A DNA stretch of 64,000 nt from assembly GCA_956465555.1 (NCBI GenBank), contig OY101125.1, positions 250,501 through 314,500 on the forward strand, in the 5' to 3' direction. The translations under genes and the position numbers were made by a program. The notes under the pieces are model-generated. The model was not told where the DNA came from and searched no databases. It saw only the letters and a program-made list of their open reading frames with translations. Each line of letters opens with the position of its first letter. Position 1 is the first letter of the stretch. Source of the DNA: Nitzschia sp. pyKryTriq1. Taxonomy: Eukaryota; Bacillariophyta; Bacillariophyceae; Bacillariales; Bacillariaceae. This document shows positions 1-10,680 of this stretch, piece after piece.

Positions 1-576
1 ACAGTCTCAGTTGCTGAATTTCTAACGCAAACACCGACTGCGCTGATTGTACCGCCGTGTTACGTAAAGTCTACTAGTACGAGAAAGAAAAGAAAGACTG
101 GCGATTGAATCGTCACAACAACAAATACAGGGGCAACAAGTGAGTTGGCGCCGAATCAAGGCAGTACTGTTGATTCTCGATTTCAATATCTGGTGAATGG
201 AACGAATGACACGGCGAACGGATTTGAACGCACAACATTAATTACAATTGTCGCGACGCTTGTTCGGCCATGGTCTCACACATTCGCAGGTCATTCAATA
301 ATGATGTAAAAAAGTTGTTCTACTACGAAGAAGTAGCATCCATTCCCTTTTCTAGGTTACCAAGTTTGTCTAGCTCAAAGGGTCCATTCACTCCTTCACG
401 TCTGGACTTGGACGAACTGAGACATTGCGTTATCCAAGTTTCTTCACTGAACCGGACTCCTTCCTGCAGACGATAATTGATCGCAGCGATCACAAAGACA
501 GGCGTTGGGATTAGACTGGTGAGAATGGTCACATATATTCAGGTGCATATTCGTGCATTCGTACGACGACGACTCC
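1..576. other. window edge and possible downstream exon, no confident gene
   Basis: I see no confident gene in this stretch. On the minus strand an open frame ending at 323 could be a second exon of the small basic ORF at 577-717: the donor at 581/580 and an acceptor before 515 are in compatible phase. The resulting 64-residue tail has no family that I recognise. Confidence 0.3.
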
Positions 577-717
577 TCACCTGCGTTCACGCTTGGCGTC
601 GGACTTTTCCTTCTTGGCTGCGGCCTTTTCTGGGTTCGCCTTGGCTTTGTTTTCCTGCTTGATTTTCTTCTTTTCTCCCTGTGTGAGGGAGGCGTTGGTG
701 GATGGCTTGGGCGGCAT
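577..717 (-). CDS. small lysine-rich basic protein, unknown
   Basis: This is a 46-residue ATG-started frame, very rich in Lys, Ala and Glu, with an N-terminal MPPKPSTNASL segment followed by a charged KKK/EKAAAKKEK helix. I do not recognise a family; the composition resembles small nucleolar or ribosome-associated basic proteins, but no motif proves it. The stop codon TGA is part of a good donor (CGCAG then GTGAGG at 581/580). Splicing to an acceptor at 516/515 (65-nt intron) keeps the frame and would add about 64 residues up to a stop at 323. So the gene may really span 323-717. Either model is tentative. Confidence 0.4.
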   Translation of the reverse strand: MPPKPSTNASLTQGEKKKIKQENKAKANPEKAAAKKEKSDAKRERR

Positions 718-1434
718 GTTGTTGTTGGATGAAAGTAGATTACGATGAAAGCAATGAAGATGACATTTTAATGACAAGAATGACGGCCTGATGTTTGGAG
801 GAGAAGGAAGTCAAAGAAGGCTGACGGCGAAACGTGTGGCTACTGTACCGGGACGGAGTAACGGCTAGAAAGGAACAACTCCCGTCGCTAGCCGATAGTC
901 GATCGTACAGGGACAGTAGACTACTGTACCGGTACCGGTACGTTTTTGTTCGCCTCGTCATTGGAGGTACAATAAGTACAGGTGCTGTACGCACCCCAGC
1001 ATCTGCCGCAGGCTGCTTCTTTGGGGTCTCCGTCATCGTCGTTCGTCTCGGTCGGTGTCGAGTTTTCGTCTTTTTTTGATGATGGATTCTTCTCCATTCG
1101 TGTGTACTTCGTCGGCACCTTCGTAGCTTGCGCATGCGCGGGATCTTTTTTCGAATTCCGAGCGTGATCTTTTCTCCATCATGGCTGGCGATCTAATTGG
1201 GGTTGGGGTTGGGCTGGCGATCAAATATCATAGTAGCATTGCATTGCTAATGGTATGTGTGTATTCTACAGTACGACCAAGAATGAAAGTATAAACTAGA
1301 GTACTACTAGCTAGAGAGCAAAATATCCATTACGCCAAGCACACAGCCGCGCATGATGTTTGACCCATTTAAATACCAAAAGATCCTCCTGCACCAGCAG
1401 CTAGCAGCGCATCCTGCGTTTTTGTTATAATTTA
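718..1434. other. intergenic stretch with a weak small ORF
   Basis: No confident gene lies here. The stretch holds two overlapping TACCGGTA palindromes at 927-940 and GTAC-rich sequence. One weak minus-strand frame (921-1097) is listed separately. Confidence 0.4.
921..1097 (-). CDS. weak small ORF with CxxC-x6-CxxC motif
   Basis: A 58-residue ATG frame has an acidic N-terminal half and a C-terminal segment with Cys spaced C-x2-C-x6-C-x2-C (CGRCWGAYSTCTYC), which could bind zinc. Its 3' end runs into GTAC/TACCGGTA repeat sequence, which argues against coding there. No homologue comes to mind. It may be part of a spliced gene or chance. Confidence 0.2.
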   Translation of the reverse strand: MEKNPSSKKDENSTPTETNDDDGDPKEAACGRCWGAYSTCTYCTSNDEANKNVPVPVQ

Positions 1435-4158
1435 TTATTTGGCCTCCACCACGGGTTTTGACGACGACGACGAGGAAAAGAAAAAGTTATCCAAGGTTCC
1501 TTGTCCCATTTTGGGTGTGGCCGGTGGCGTTTCCAATCGGGGAAATTGTTTCCAACACACGAGATAATAATTGAATCGCATCCAATTGGAATCCGTCAAG
1601 ACCCAGGACTTGCTCCGATCGGCCAAATCATTCGTAATGAGCGACAAATCTTCCATGGCCAATCGAATCGGTTCCAAAAGGATTTTTCGTTTGTTTAGTA
1701 GTTTGTTTTGGGTGTGGTTGTTGCTGGTGCTGGCGATCCTGTGTTGTTTATGGATGAGTGCCTCCAGCGCGGTATGCCAACAGGTCATGGAGAGTTGTAG
1801 GACTGCCAAACAAAGTGGCCCCTCTTCTCCATTGGTAACGATAGGACGCAACTTTTGGAGTGCCAGATAGGAATCCGCAAGAGCCTGAAAGGCGCAAGCG
1901 GTGACGGTGACGGTGACGGTAACGGTAACGGCGACGGCACCTGATGATGATTCTTGTTGAGGTTCATCCCAGGAAGACGAAGAAGAAGAAGAAGAAGAAG
2001 GCACCTTCCAACGTTCTTGGAGTGCAATCGAAGCATCCGCAGCATCCGCGGCAGTAGTACTGGTATTAGTCGTCCCCCCAAGAAGGGACTCGAGCAATCG
2101 TTGACAAAGCTGCATTCGTAAAGTATTGGAAACCGTACATGTAGTAGCAGTACCAGTACCGGTAGTGAGAGGAGGTGCCGTGGCCAAGTGCAAGACACCT
2201 GGAGCATACTTCATCCACTTCTGCGCGTTTGCTTTCTTGCCACTACCGGTACTACTACTACTACTACTTTGATCATCATTCCCTACTACTGGTACCAATC
2301 GCGTCTCCAACAAATCCTGAATCATCTTGGCCACCACGACGCTGGGAGAGGAGGAGGAGGAGGAGGAGGAGGAATGATGATCCAGCAACACCGAAGCATT
2401 ATTATCAGGATGATGACGATGATGAGCATTGTTATTTTGACCGGCGGCAGCAGCCTGTTGCTCGGCCATGGCCAACAAGTGCATCAAGTTGCGTTGTAGA
2501 TACGTCTTAATGTCGGGACTGCCAGTTGAAAAGAAAATAGAATAGAATAGAATAGAATAGATGATGAGAAACCCAATCAACGAACAATCCAACGACGAAT
2601 GAACAAAAAATTCAAAATGTACTGTACTGTACTGTACTGTGCCTGTACTGTACTGTACTTGCCTTTCTTCCAAAATCGGATCCGATCCGGCCACCACCAA
2701 TGCCACAATACACTCTCCTACTAGTTGTAGTTGTTTTTGTAGTAGTAGTACCTCATCCTCTTGGTCTTGGCGGCGTTCTACTACTACTACTAGTGGTGTT
2801 GTTGTTGTTGTTGTTGTTGTCGTTGCGGTTGTCGACTTGGACGAAAAGGCTGCATCCCAAAGTTTTAAAAAGCGAGAAAATGCCACGGCACCACCACCAC
2901 CACCACCACCACCGTTGGTGAGATACAAAGACCGAATCATCATCCTGCTGCTGCTACTGCTGCTGCTGGGGAAACGACGACGACGACTCGCACCACTGTC
3001 CTCCTGGGATCCTCCTTGCTCGTTTGTTTCATCGTTCTCAGATGATGCTGCTGCTGATGATGATGATGATGATCCTACCGTTGCCAATCCAAAATAATGA
3101 TGCAACTGGCGTTTCATATCAACCAGATTCAGCGACACAATATTGTGAGAGGAGGAGGACGATGATGATGACGACGGCGATGACGACGACGATGATGCCT
3201 GCATGGCTTCCGAGAGAAGCAAAAAGGCACCCATCGAGAGTCGCGCCAGGGCCGCCCGTTCCTGAGAGTCGTCCTCGTCATTGTCATGAGGAGTATTGTT
3301 TCCCGAATGGCATGCCATGACGAATAGCCATTGAACAAACGCTTGTGGCCAGGGGCGACGACGACGACGACGACAAGCACGGCGACCCACTTCAATCAAC
3401 TGACGCCGCAAAGACTTGCGCAACAAAAACAATGTTGTATTGTTGGTGGAAGAAGAAGCAGAAGAAGCAGCAGCAGCAGCATCTTTTGCCAAACTGTCCA
3501 GTTGGGACTCCAACAATTCTACCAGTTCGGGATGATCCGTCTTCACTACATCCTGTCGTAGCATTCGATCCAAACAGTCCAACGCTTGTCCACTCGTCTT
3601 GGGAACTGCAGGCGGCGGCGGCGGTACTGGTACTGGTACTGGTACTGGTACTGGTACTGGTACTGTTGTTGTTGTTGTTGGAACAAAGAGCGTCGGATGG
3701 GTGTTCCACAAGGACGAAGATCGTTGAAAGGCGTTTTCTTCTTCTTCTTCTTCTTCCTCGTCGTCATTATAGTCCTCGTTAGTCCTCTTGCTGGGAGATA
3801 AAATCTCTTGCCGCGCCGAAAACGGAGTGTGCTGCTGCTGCTGCTGCTGCTGCTTTTCCTTTTTCTCCAACTGTAGTAGTAGTGCTTGCACATTGGCAGC
3901 CGTCGTTTCCGCAGAGTTCTGGGCGGTACGTTCGAGACGTTGCAAGAGAAGGGATTGTTCCATTTCCGCTTGACGGGATTGGACGAGTCGTTCCAAATAT
4001 CCATCGCGCTCCGCCTTTTTCTTTTCGGCGGATGTATTACTACTAGTAGTAGTCTTGCGTTTCTTGCTGCTGTTGTTGTTGTATTGCTTCAAGAGCAGTT
4101 CATCCTCGCCATCGTCATCGGATGAGGAATCATCATGGCCATTGTCGCTCAGCGTCAT
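1435..4158 (-). CDS. PIP-box protein with GC-AG intron, function unknown
   Basis: Two exons are proposed: 4158-2663 and 2518-1435, giving 859 aa. The upstream ATG at 4263 would add 35 residues. The intron (2662-2519, 144 nt) starts at AG|GCAAGT, the consensus for rare GC donors, and ends at CAG; the phase-2 join gives LEE-S-PDIK. The C-terminus carries QGTLDNFF, a good PIP box (Q-x2-L-x2-F-F), which in known proteins binds the PCNA clamp. The N-terminal third is acidic and coiled-coil-like with Gln and Lys runs. The middle has conserved-looking helices (around GQALDCLDRMLRQD and FVQWLFVMACHSG) broken by Ser, Gly and Thr runs coded by microsatellites. A nuclear replication or repair role is inferred from the PIP box and the divergent RecQ neighbour. 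The family is not recognised; similarity to SLF2/CANIN-type proteins is only a weak impression. Confidence 0.75.
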   Translation of the reverse strand: MTLSDNGHDDSSSDDDGEDELLLKQYNNNSSKKRKTTTSSNTSAEKKKAERDGYLERLVQSRQAEMEQSLLLQRLERTAQNSAETTAANVQALLLQLEKKEKQQQQQQQHTPFSARQEILSPSKRTNEDYNDDEEEEEEEENAFQRSSSLWNTHPTLFVPTTTTTVPVPVPVPVPVPVPPPPPAVPKTSGQALDCLDRMLRQDVVKTDHPELVELLESQLDSLAKDAAAAASSASSSTNNTTLFLLRKSLRRQLIEVGRRACRRRRRRPWPQAFVQWLFVMACHSGNNTPHDNDEDDSQERAALARLSMGAFLLLSEAMQASSSSSSPSSSSSSSSSHNIVSLNLVDMKRQLHHYFGLATVGSSSSSSAAASSENDETNEQGGSQEDSGASRRRRFPSSSSSSSRMMIRSLYLTNGGGGGGGGAVAFSRFLKLWDAAFSSKSTTATTTTTTTTTPLVVVVERRQDQEDEVLLLQKQLQLVGECIVALVVAGSDPILEERQVQYSTGTVQYSTVHFEFFVHSSLDCSLIGFLIIYSILFYSIFFSTGSPDIKTYLQRNLMHLLAMAEQQAAAAGQNNNAHHRHHPDNNASVLLDHHSSSSSSSSSPSVVVAKMIQDLLETRLVPVVGNDDQSSSSSSTGSGKKANAQKWMKYAPGVLHLATAPPLTTGTGTATTCTVSNTLRMQLCQRLLESLLGGTTNTSTTAADAADASIALQERWKVPSSSSSSSSSWDEPQQESSSGAVAVTVTVTVTVTACAFQALADSYLALQKLRPIVTNGEEGPLCLAVLQLSMTCWHTALEALIHKQHRIASTSNNHTQNKLLNKRKILLEPIRLAMEDLSLITNDLADRSKSWVLTDSNWMRFNYYLVCWKQFPRLETPPATPKMGQGTLDNFFFSSSSSSKPVVEAK
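2519..2662 (-). other. GC-AG intron with (GTACT)n and (AATAG)n repeats
   Basis: This 144-nt intron of the PIP-box gene begins with GC instead of GT and contains two pentanucleotide microsatellites, GTACT-type at about 2618-2660 and AATAG-type at about 2533-2565. It is a multiple of three and has no stop in the host frame. Confidence 0.65.
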
Positions 4159-4755
4159 TTTGATTGTTTTTGTTGTTGTTGTTATACAACGTAAGGAACT
4201 AGTGACGAGAGAAGTAGTCGAGAGAGTTGATGCGAGGGTATGGTGCGGTGGTCGAGATCGCATTGGTGATGTTGGGTCACAGTCTACCGGTATAGCGGGG
4301 ATCACCGCTGGTGGTGGATGGTGGTCGTTTTTTGTCTACGTACCAGGTACTGTACTGTACTACGGTACCGGTAGACCCTGCCTCTGGTAGGATTTCAACG
4401 CACTCCGCCGTGGAACAACGGAACACGGAGAACCCTCCGAAACTTCGCGCCAATTACAAAAGGGGGAAAATAATTCGACAACGGGAAAAAACAAAGTAGA
4501 AGTAACTTATTGTATATACGGAAACAGCATCGATCATTGACCCCTCCCCCCTTTTATCGACCTGCTGCCTCTGCAGTGCTAGTACTGCGCGATGATGCCG
4601 GCTGTCGACAATGACGACATATTATGCATGATGCGATGCTCCGTCGCAAATAATAATAATATCATTACCGAGTCCTTCGCGATATTATGAGAATACTACT
4701 GATGAACTACTACTGTCTCTTCTCGTCTTGGTAGATTTGGATTGCTTGCCTTATT

Positions 4756-4820
<65 letters not shown>

Positions 4821-5013
4821 GCCACAGCAAACCGCAGCAATACCAGCACTGCTAAAAAGCAGTTCTCCGTGAGTATACAACTCCAACAGCAACAACAACA
4901 ACAAGAAGAAGAATCATCATCCTCTCTCACCGCACCCACCCTACTACTACTACTACTACCACCACTACTACGGCTCATACTCGCACAATACAAACAGGAA
5001 AAGAATAAATAGA
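4159..5013. promoter_or_regulatory. divergent promoter region, PIP-box gene / RecQ helicase
   Basis: This 855-bp interval separates two head-to-head genes. It holds two TACCGGTA sites (4285 and 4366), the hexanucleotide repeat (CAACAG)n at 4757-4820, and short trinucleotide runs. No ORF looks real. Shared regulation is an inference from the geometry alone. Confidence 0.45.
4757..4820 (+). repeat. (CAACAG)n hexanucleotide microsatellite
   Basis: About ten uninterrupted copies of CAACAG lie roughly 195 bp upstream of the RecQ start codon. Confidence 0.9.
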
Positions 5014-5241
5014 ATGGCTCACCATAATAATAATATTGTGACGGATGAGTTCGGAGGTGACGATGATGACGCCTTTTGGGACGACTTTGATGTCGATGCC
5101 GTAGTCGCTACGGCTGCTACTAGTACTGCTACGGCTACTGCTGCTTCCAACACTAGTAGTAGTAGTAGTAGGAGTTTCGTTGCTGCCAACACGTCCGTCC
5201 CGCCGCCACCTTCCAAACGTGCCAAGGTGTCTTTGTCTCCC

Positions 5242-5275
<34 letters not shown>

Positions 5276-8200
5276 GCAGCAGCACTGGTACTGGTTCTGG
5301 CACTGGCACTGGCACTGGCACTGGTACTGGTACTGGTACGAATACTGGTACTGATGGTGGTCAAAACAACAACAACAAGAACAAGAACAACAGTAACAAC
5401 AATAATAACTCGCTTCACGACTGTTTGGAACGTTATTTTGGATTTCGTCAGTTCCGACCGGGACAAGAAGAGGCGATTCGGGCCGTATTGCGAGGACAAG
5501 ATGTCGCCATTTTTTGGGCGACGGGATCGGGAAAATCCTTGGCCTTTTGTCTTCCGGCCTTGTACGACGACGACGACAACAACAACAACAACAACGGCGG
5601 CGACGACGACACTACGACGACGACGACGACACCGACACCGACACCGACAAGAATGGCGCTTGTGGTGAGTCCTCTTATTTCACTCATGCAAGATCAAGTT
5701 CATAAATTGAACGGACTGGTACCATCATCATCATCATTATCATCATCATCATCATCGAGCAGTAGTAGTAGAAGTAGTAGTAATGCCAAGAACGAACAAC
5801 AACCACAACCTCAGTTGTTGGCAACGTATTTGGGTTCGGCCCAAATGGACGCTAGTATGGAACGAAGAGTGTTACAGGGAGAATTTCGAATCGTCTTTTG
5901 TACTCCAGAAAAGCTGCAATCGGCAGGATTTTTGGATTCGTTGGCGGCCCATTCGAATAATAAGCAGCAGCAGCATTTGAAATTGTGTTTGATTGCCATT
6001 GATGAAAGTCATTGTGTGAGGTAAGTATATATGTTACTACACCAAGTGCATACTGTATGAGTATTATACGGAGTGTGGAGGAATGGGTATTGCTTTGCTT
6101 CTCTCTCTCTCTCTTCTGACTGGCTGTCTTCTCACTATATACTACTCTTCTATCCATTACACTACTACTGCATAATACTACATACTCGTACGTATTATAT
6201 AGTGATTGGGGCCACGACTTTCGTCCGGAATATCGCCAGGCCGGCAAGACGTTACGATCCCATCCGCAACTGCACAAGGTCCCGCTCATGGCATTGACTG
6301 CCACAGCCGTTCCACGTATTCAAAACGATATTATCGAAACGTTGCAAATGCGCAATGTCTTTATATCGAAAAAATCCTTCGATCGACCCAATCTATCCAT
6401 TCGGGTCGTGCCCAAAGAAGGAGGCAGCAGTGGGGCCAGTGGGGGTGGTGGTGGTGCCCTCAGATCGGCCATGGAACCATTGGTACAGACGCTCTTGCGA
6501 GAAGAAAAACAACAACAACAACTCCAAAAAGTCGCTTCGACGATTGTCTATGCATCGACCAAAGCTCAAGTCGAAGAAATTGCATCCTTCCTACAACAAC
6601 GATTGCAAGCGAGTCAAAGCAAGGTTCAAGTCCAGTATTATCATGGCGATTTATCGTCGACGACTCGCCATGCCACGCACATTTCCTTCTTGACGGGACA
6701 AACGGCCGTCGTCGTCGCTACCATTGCCTTTGGGATGGGGATTGACAAACCCGATACGCGTCGGGTCATTCATTTCGGGCCGCCCCAAACGGTCGAAGAA
6801 TATTATCAGCAAATTGGTCGAGCCGGTCGGGATGGATTGCCGGCCGAATGCATCTTGTACGCCTCTCGCTCTGATTTTGACAAGTACCATTCCGACTTTT
6901 ATATCGGACAGCTTAGTAACAAGCCGCAAGCCCGAGATGCGGTTTTGAAAAGTACCCAAGCCTTGAAAGACTTTGCCATGAACAAGGAAAAGTGCCGTCG
7001 CCGAGCCTTGTTGGAATTCTTTGATGAAGTACCGACCTATGAACATTGTGGGACGTGCGATGTGTGTCAAGCACGGCAAGAGTTTGGAGACGATACGCGT
7101 CGGGATTTTGGACCCGTGGCTCGACTCTTGCTGGAATGTGTGGCAGGATTGAGAGACCAAGGCATGACGACAGTACTGCAAGTATTGGGAGGCAAGATCG
7201 TCGAGGATTTTCGATACTCCAAAATCAACACTCCAACTACATTGAAAGCATCGTTGGGAGCGAAAATGGCGGCGCTGGATAAAAAGGTGACTCAACAGCA
7301 AATCAAAGAGCTCCTCACGGCGCTCATTCAAGCAAAGTACTTGGCCGAAGTGACCAAAAAAGCGGAAACAGGAGGCTACACCCGCACTTGGACTGTCTTT
7401 CAAGTCTCAAAGTCGGGTTTCGCAGCGTTGAGTAATCCCAACAACTCGCCCATCATGCTTCCCGTTCCCGATTCTATTCGAGAAGCGGAACGGCAAGACG
7501 AAGCCCGTCGGCAACGTGTTCTGGCTCATCTGCAAGACATTGGTATTGCCTTGGAGAAGCTTCCTCAAAAGGAAGTCGAAAAAGGCGATGGCGAAGTCAT
7601 TCAAGCATACCTTACTTGGAATCGACGTATCGATTCGTTGCAAAAGAACGAAAAGCACGAACGACTCTCGCAGGTTCAAGAATTGTTGCAGCTGCTGGAA
7701 GAGTGGCGCTCCGATGCCGCCACGAGACTGCAAATGGCACCCGCATCTGTCTTGGCAGAACATGTCTTGTATTCGGTCGCCTATACTGCCCAGAGTTTGC
7801 CAAGTGGGATCAAAATGACGTCCAAGGATCTGGAACAGTCGGGTGCCCGTAGTCGTGAGATTCAGTCTCTCGCGGATGTGATCAACTCTTGGCTGGATCG
7901 CTATCAACAACAGCAGCAACCAGCACCCGCATCCTCGTCGTCTGGCGCATTGTCATCCTCAGGGGATCCCGTCCTTTGCTTGCCAGCTGGCTCTCGCCAC
8001 GCCCCGAATGGAAAATGGGAGTTTGCCGTTTACAAGCCCCAGAAAAAGACGGGTTTGGCATCTTGGGAATCGTCTTACATTCGGTTCACCAAGGGCGAAT
8101 CTCCGACGACAATCGCCATGTCTCCGGACAAGGGGCGACCTTTGGCCGTCACGACCGTATTGGGCCACATCCAGGAAGCCTTTCTACAGGGCCGACCAGT

Positions 8201-8525
8201 CGATTTGCAAAAATTGGGCAGCTATTACCCAAGTCTTCTTACCCAGTCACAATGGATGCGTTTGGGAGAAGCCGAAGCGGAAATGGGGATGAATGTGGCC
8301 GGAGACCCGACCGTTTCTGGAACGAATGGTGGAAATTACACCATGACGGATCTGTTGCAACCGATCATGGGTATTGAATTTGTTGAGACACCCTATGATC
8401 AGCGAAGCGAAGCTGAAAAGCAACGCTTTAGTCAGTGGTGCGAAGCACTCAAATGGTACCAGTTGTTGAAACGTGGTGGCATTACTCCTCAATTTGAACA
8501 GGAAGCGAGGAAAGTCGATGTCTAA
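5014..8525 (+). CDS. RecQ-family ATP-dependent DNA helicase
   Basis: The exons are 5014-6020 and 6203-8525, joined in phase 2 (CHCV-S-DWGHDFRPEY), giving 1,109 aa. RecQ helicases unwind DNA 3' to 5' in recombination and fork repair in the nucleus. Motif 0 is RQFRPGQEEAI. Walker A is ATGSGKS (K174), with Gly-Ser where many family members have Gly-Gly. The DExH box is DESH (330-333); most RecQs have DEAH or DECH. Later come YHGDL, FGMGIDKPD and QQIGRAGRDG. The zinc-binding domain has KCRRRALLEFF ... CGTCDVC, followed by a winged-helix RQC region and a C-terminal TVLGHIQEAFLQGRPVDL segment like the RQC-associated helix-turn-helix. The first 125 residues are acidic and low complexity, with Asn and Gly-Thr runs. 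Two further low-complexity inserts (Asp/Asn/Thr and Ser runs) sit inside the helicase core between motif I and the DESH box. Confidence 0.95.
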
Positions 8526-9162
8526 GAACTACAGTATCATATTTCTACTTCCACTACTCTACTACTAGAACGATAGTCAATCTTTACTTTTTACGTACCG
8601 GTAGAGAATTATCTGTCAGCCATCGCATGTACTTCTTTTGTCATACTGTAATATAGTCTGCTACGAATGAAGTGCGATGCAAATGCAGCAAGATCGTATC
8701 GATGTAAAGCTTTCGTCGTCTTCTCCGCGGTCCGCCATCACAACTCCTATTCCCACGAATGAAACTAGGCCCTATTTAAATCCAGCTTCAAGCTTCAAGG
8801 CCTGTAGAATATGCCCTATTCTCCTTTTGATTGGAGAATACCATAAACGGAAAATCGTCACCGCGCATCGCCGACCACACGAAAATACACCGACCGTTCG
8901 CACGGCGGGAATGCACGTCGGAGATTTCCGATTTTTTCGAGTGTCAGATACGTTGATGTGATGCTACGAAGCTGATGTGTTGCGTGGTGTTGACACCCCG
9001 CACCACATAACCACGCCGCGTTGACGACTCGATGCTTCTTTCGAAGTCATTCATTATCCAAAGCGATTCACTTTGAATTCCTTTGAGTATACTCTCACTG
9101 CTATTTAAAAGTAGTACATCATTGAATATCAACAAGAACAAGATCGACAACAACAACGAACG
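8526..9162. other. intergenic stretch with kinase-gene promoter
   Basis: No gene is seen. A TATTTAAAA box lies at 9102-9110, about 53 bp before the kinase start codon, and a TACCGGTA site lies at 8596. Confidence 0.45.
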
Positions 9163-10461
9163 ATGATGAAGGGTGTGGTGAAGAAAGAACGTGCGAGTTT
9201 CGCCTCGTTGGCATCTTCCAATGCCGTTTCGATGGAATGGGAACAATACGATGGCCTTACCACCGGCATCATTGACAATGATGAACATGATGATGATAGT
9301 TCTGATAATATTATTCGACGAAGCTGGTTCGAGTTACAACGCATCTCCCTCCTCGGCCAAGGCGTCTACTCCAGTGTCTATCTGGTAGTAGACCCCGAGA
9401 CACGTACTCAATATGCTTTGAAGTGTTTGGACGCCTCGCGCATTGGCAGCTCCGAAGCGTTTCTCGATGCCGCCAGCGATCTGGCACGGGAAACTTCGCT
9501 TTTGACACGCCTGGATCATGAGAATGTTATTCAAATTCGCGGCGTCTGCTCGACTCCTCTATCGGAATCCTATCAGGAAGATGGAAACGGATTCTTTTTC
9601 CTCATGGATGTCTTGCAAGAGACATTGAAAGATAGACTCGATCGATGGCGATCAGACAGGACATTATATCATCAAAAGAAGAAGAAGATGGCAGCCTTCA
9701 GTTTTCCTTCAATTCGACGACTTGGAGGAGGAGGAGGAGGAGGCGTGGACGCCGAACGAATGTATGGACGTATCGAAACGGTGGTTCTTGGAATAGTCCG
9801 CGGCATGCGGTACTTGCATGAAGAACAAAGCATTGTCCTGCGTGATCTCAAGCCTGCAAACATTGGTTTTGACGCCAATACGGGTCAGGTTCGACTGTTC
9901 GACTTTGGAATGTCTCGACATTTAAAAGAGTGTGTCTTGGAAACACAAGATGTGGTTGGAACGCCTCGATACATGGCTCCCGAAGTCATGCTCGCGCAAG
10001 GAACATCGTTTGCTTCCGATGTGTATTCGTTTGGAGTGTTACTGTATGAGATTTGTTCTCTCCAGATTGCCTTTAGCAAACAACGGAGCTTGGAAGACTT
10101 TCAAAAACACGTGGTGGATGCTCAAGCTCGACCGAACGTCAATGTCATTCCCTGCTTGGCGCTCCGAGATCTCATTGTAAGTTGCTGGGCCCATAATCCC
10201 AAAGATCGTCCGACGTTTGCCGAAATTCAACCACAACTACTCGAGATTCTTCTTCTACGAGGAGAGGAGCCTACTGCTGCTCGTGCTCCTGAGAAAAAGT
10301 ATTTACGATCACAACAAGATCAAGTCGCGGAAAAGCACCAACACCAATCTTCGTCCTCGGCTACGGCGGCGCGGCTCGTACGAAATCGATCGTCCTCATC
10401 CTTGATGACAAGAACCGTTCGGACGGATCAATGTGAATCATTTGCGGAGGAAGAAGAATAA
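9163..10461 (+). CDS. serine/threonine protein kinase (TKL-like)
   Basis: This single-exon gene codes for 432 aa. The kinase domain spans about residues 60-365. The glycine loop is GQGVYSSVY (65-73), the ATP-binding lysine is K87 in YALKCLD, the catalytic loop is LRDLKPANIG (D228; Leu replaces the usual His before Arg-Asp), the magnesium motif is DFG (247-249), and the activation segment ends in GTPRYMAPEV. The long segment between the hinge and catalytic loop has a Gly run. The tail after residue 365 is basic, Ser-rich and probably disordered. The overall pattern (RYMAPEV, DVYSFGVLLYEI) fits tyrosine-kinase-like or RIPK/DRK-type kinases common in stramenopiles. The substrate is unknown. No membrane segment is visible, so it is probably cytosolic. 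Confidence 0.93.
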   Translation: MMKGVVKKERASFASLASSNAVSMEWEQYDGLTTGIIDNDEHDDDSSDNIIRRSWFELQRISLLGQGVYSSVYLVVDPETRTQYALKCLDASRIGSSEAFLDAASDLARETSLLTRLDHENVIQIRGVCSTPLSESYQEDGNGFFFLMDVLQETLKDRLDRWRSDRTLYHQKKKKMAAFSFPSIRRLGGGGGGGVDAERMYGRIETVVLGIVRGMRYLHEEQSIVLRDLKPANIGFDANTGQVRLFDFGMSRHLKECVLETQDVVGTPRYMAPEVMLAQGTSFASDVYSFGVLLYEICSLQIAFSKQRSLEDFQKHVVDAQARPNVNVIPCLALRDLIVSCWAHNPKDRPTFAEIQPQLLEILLLRGEEPTAARAPEKKYLRSQQDQVAEKHQHQSSSSATAARLVRNRSSSSLMTRTVRTDQCESFAEEEE

Positions 10462-10680
10462 GAGCAGTAGTAATAATACTATGGTGATGCAAAAGCTACT
10501 GAACACATTTTCCACTAGCTCTGATACTAGTAGCTTGTCCTTCACTTTATTATAATAACATACAATGATTCTTCCACATAATAATTATGATGGTTGTTGA
10601 TTGATCGCTCCGTAGTCTCCATGCTGCTGCTGATTCTGCTGCTGATTCTGCTGCTGTCGACCAAACAACAAAGCCGCCAT

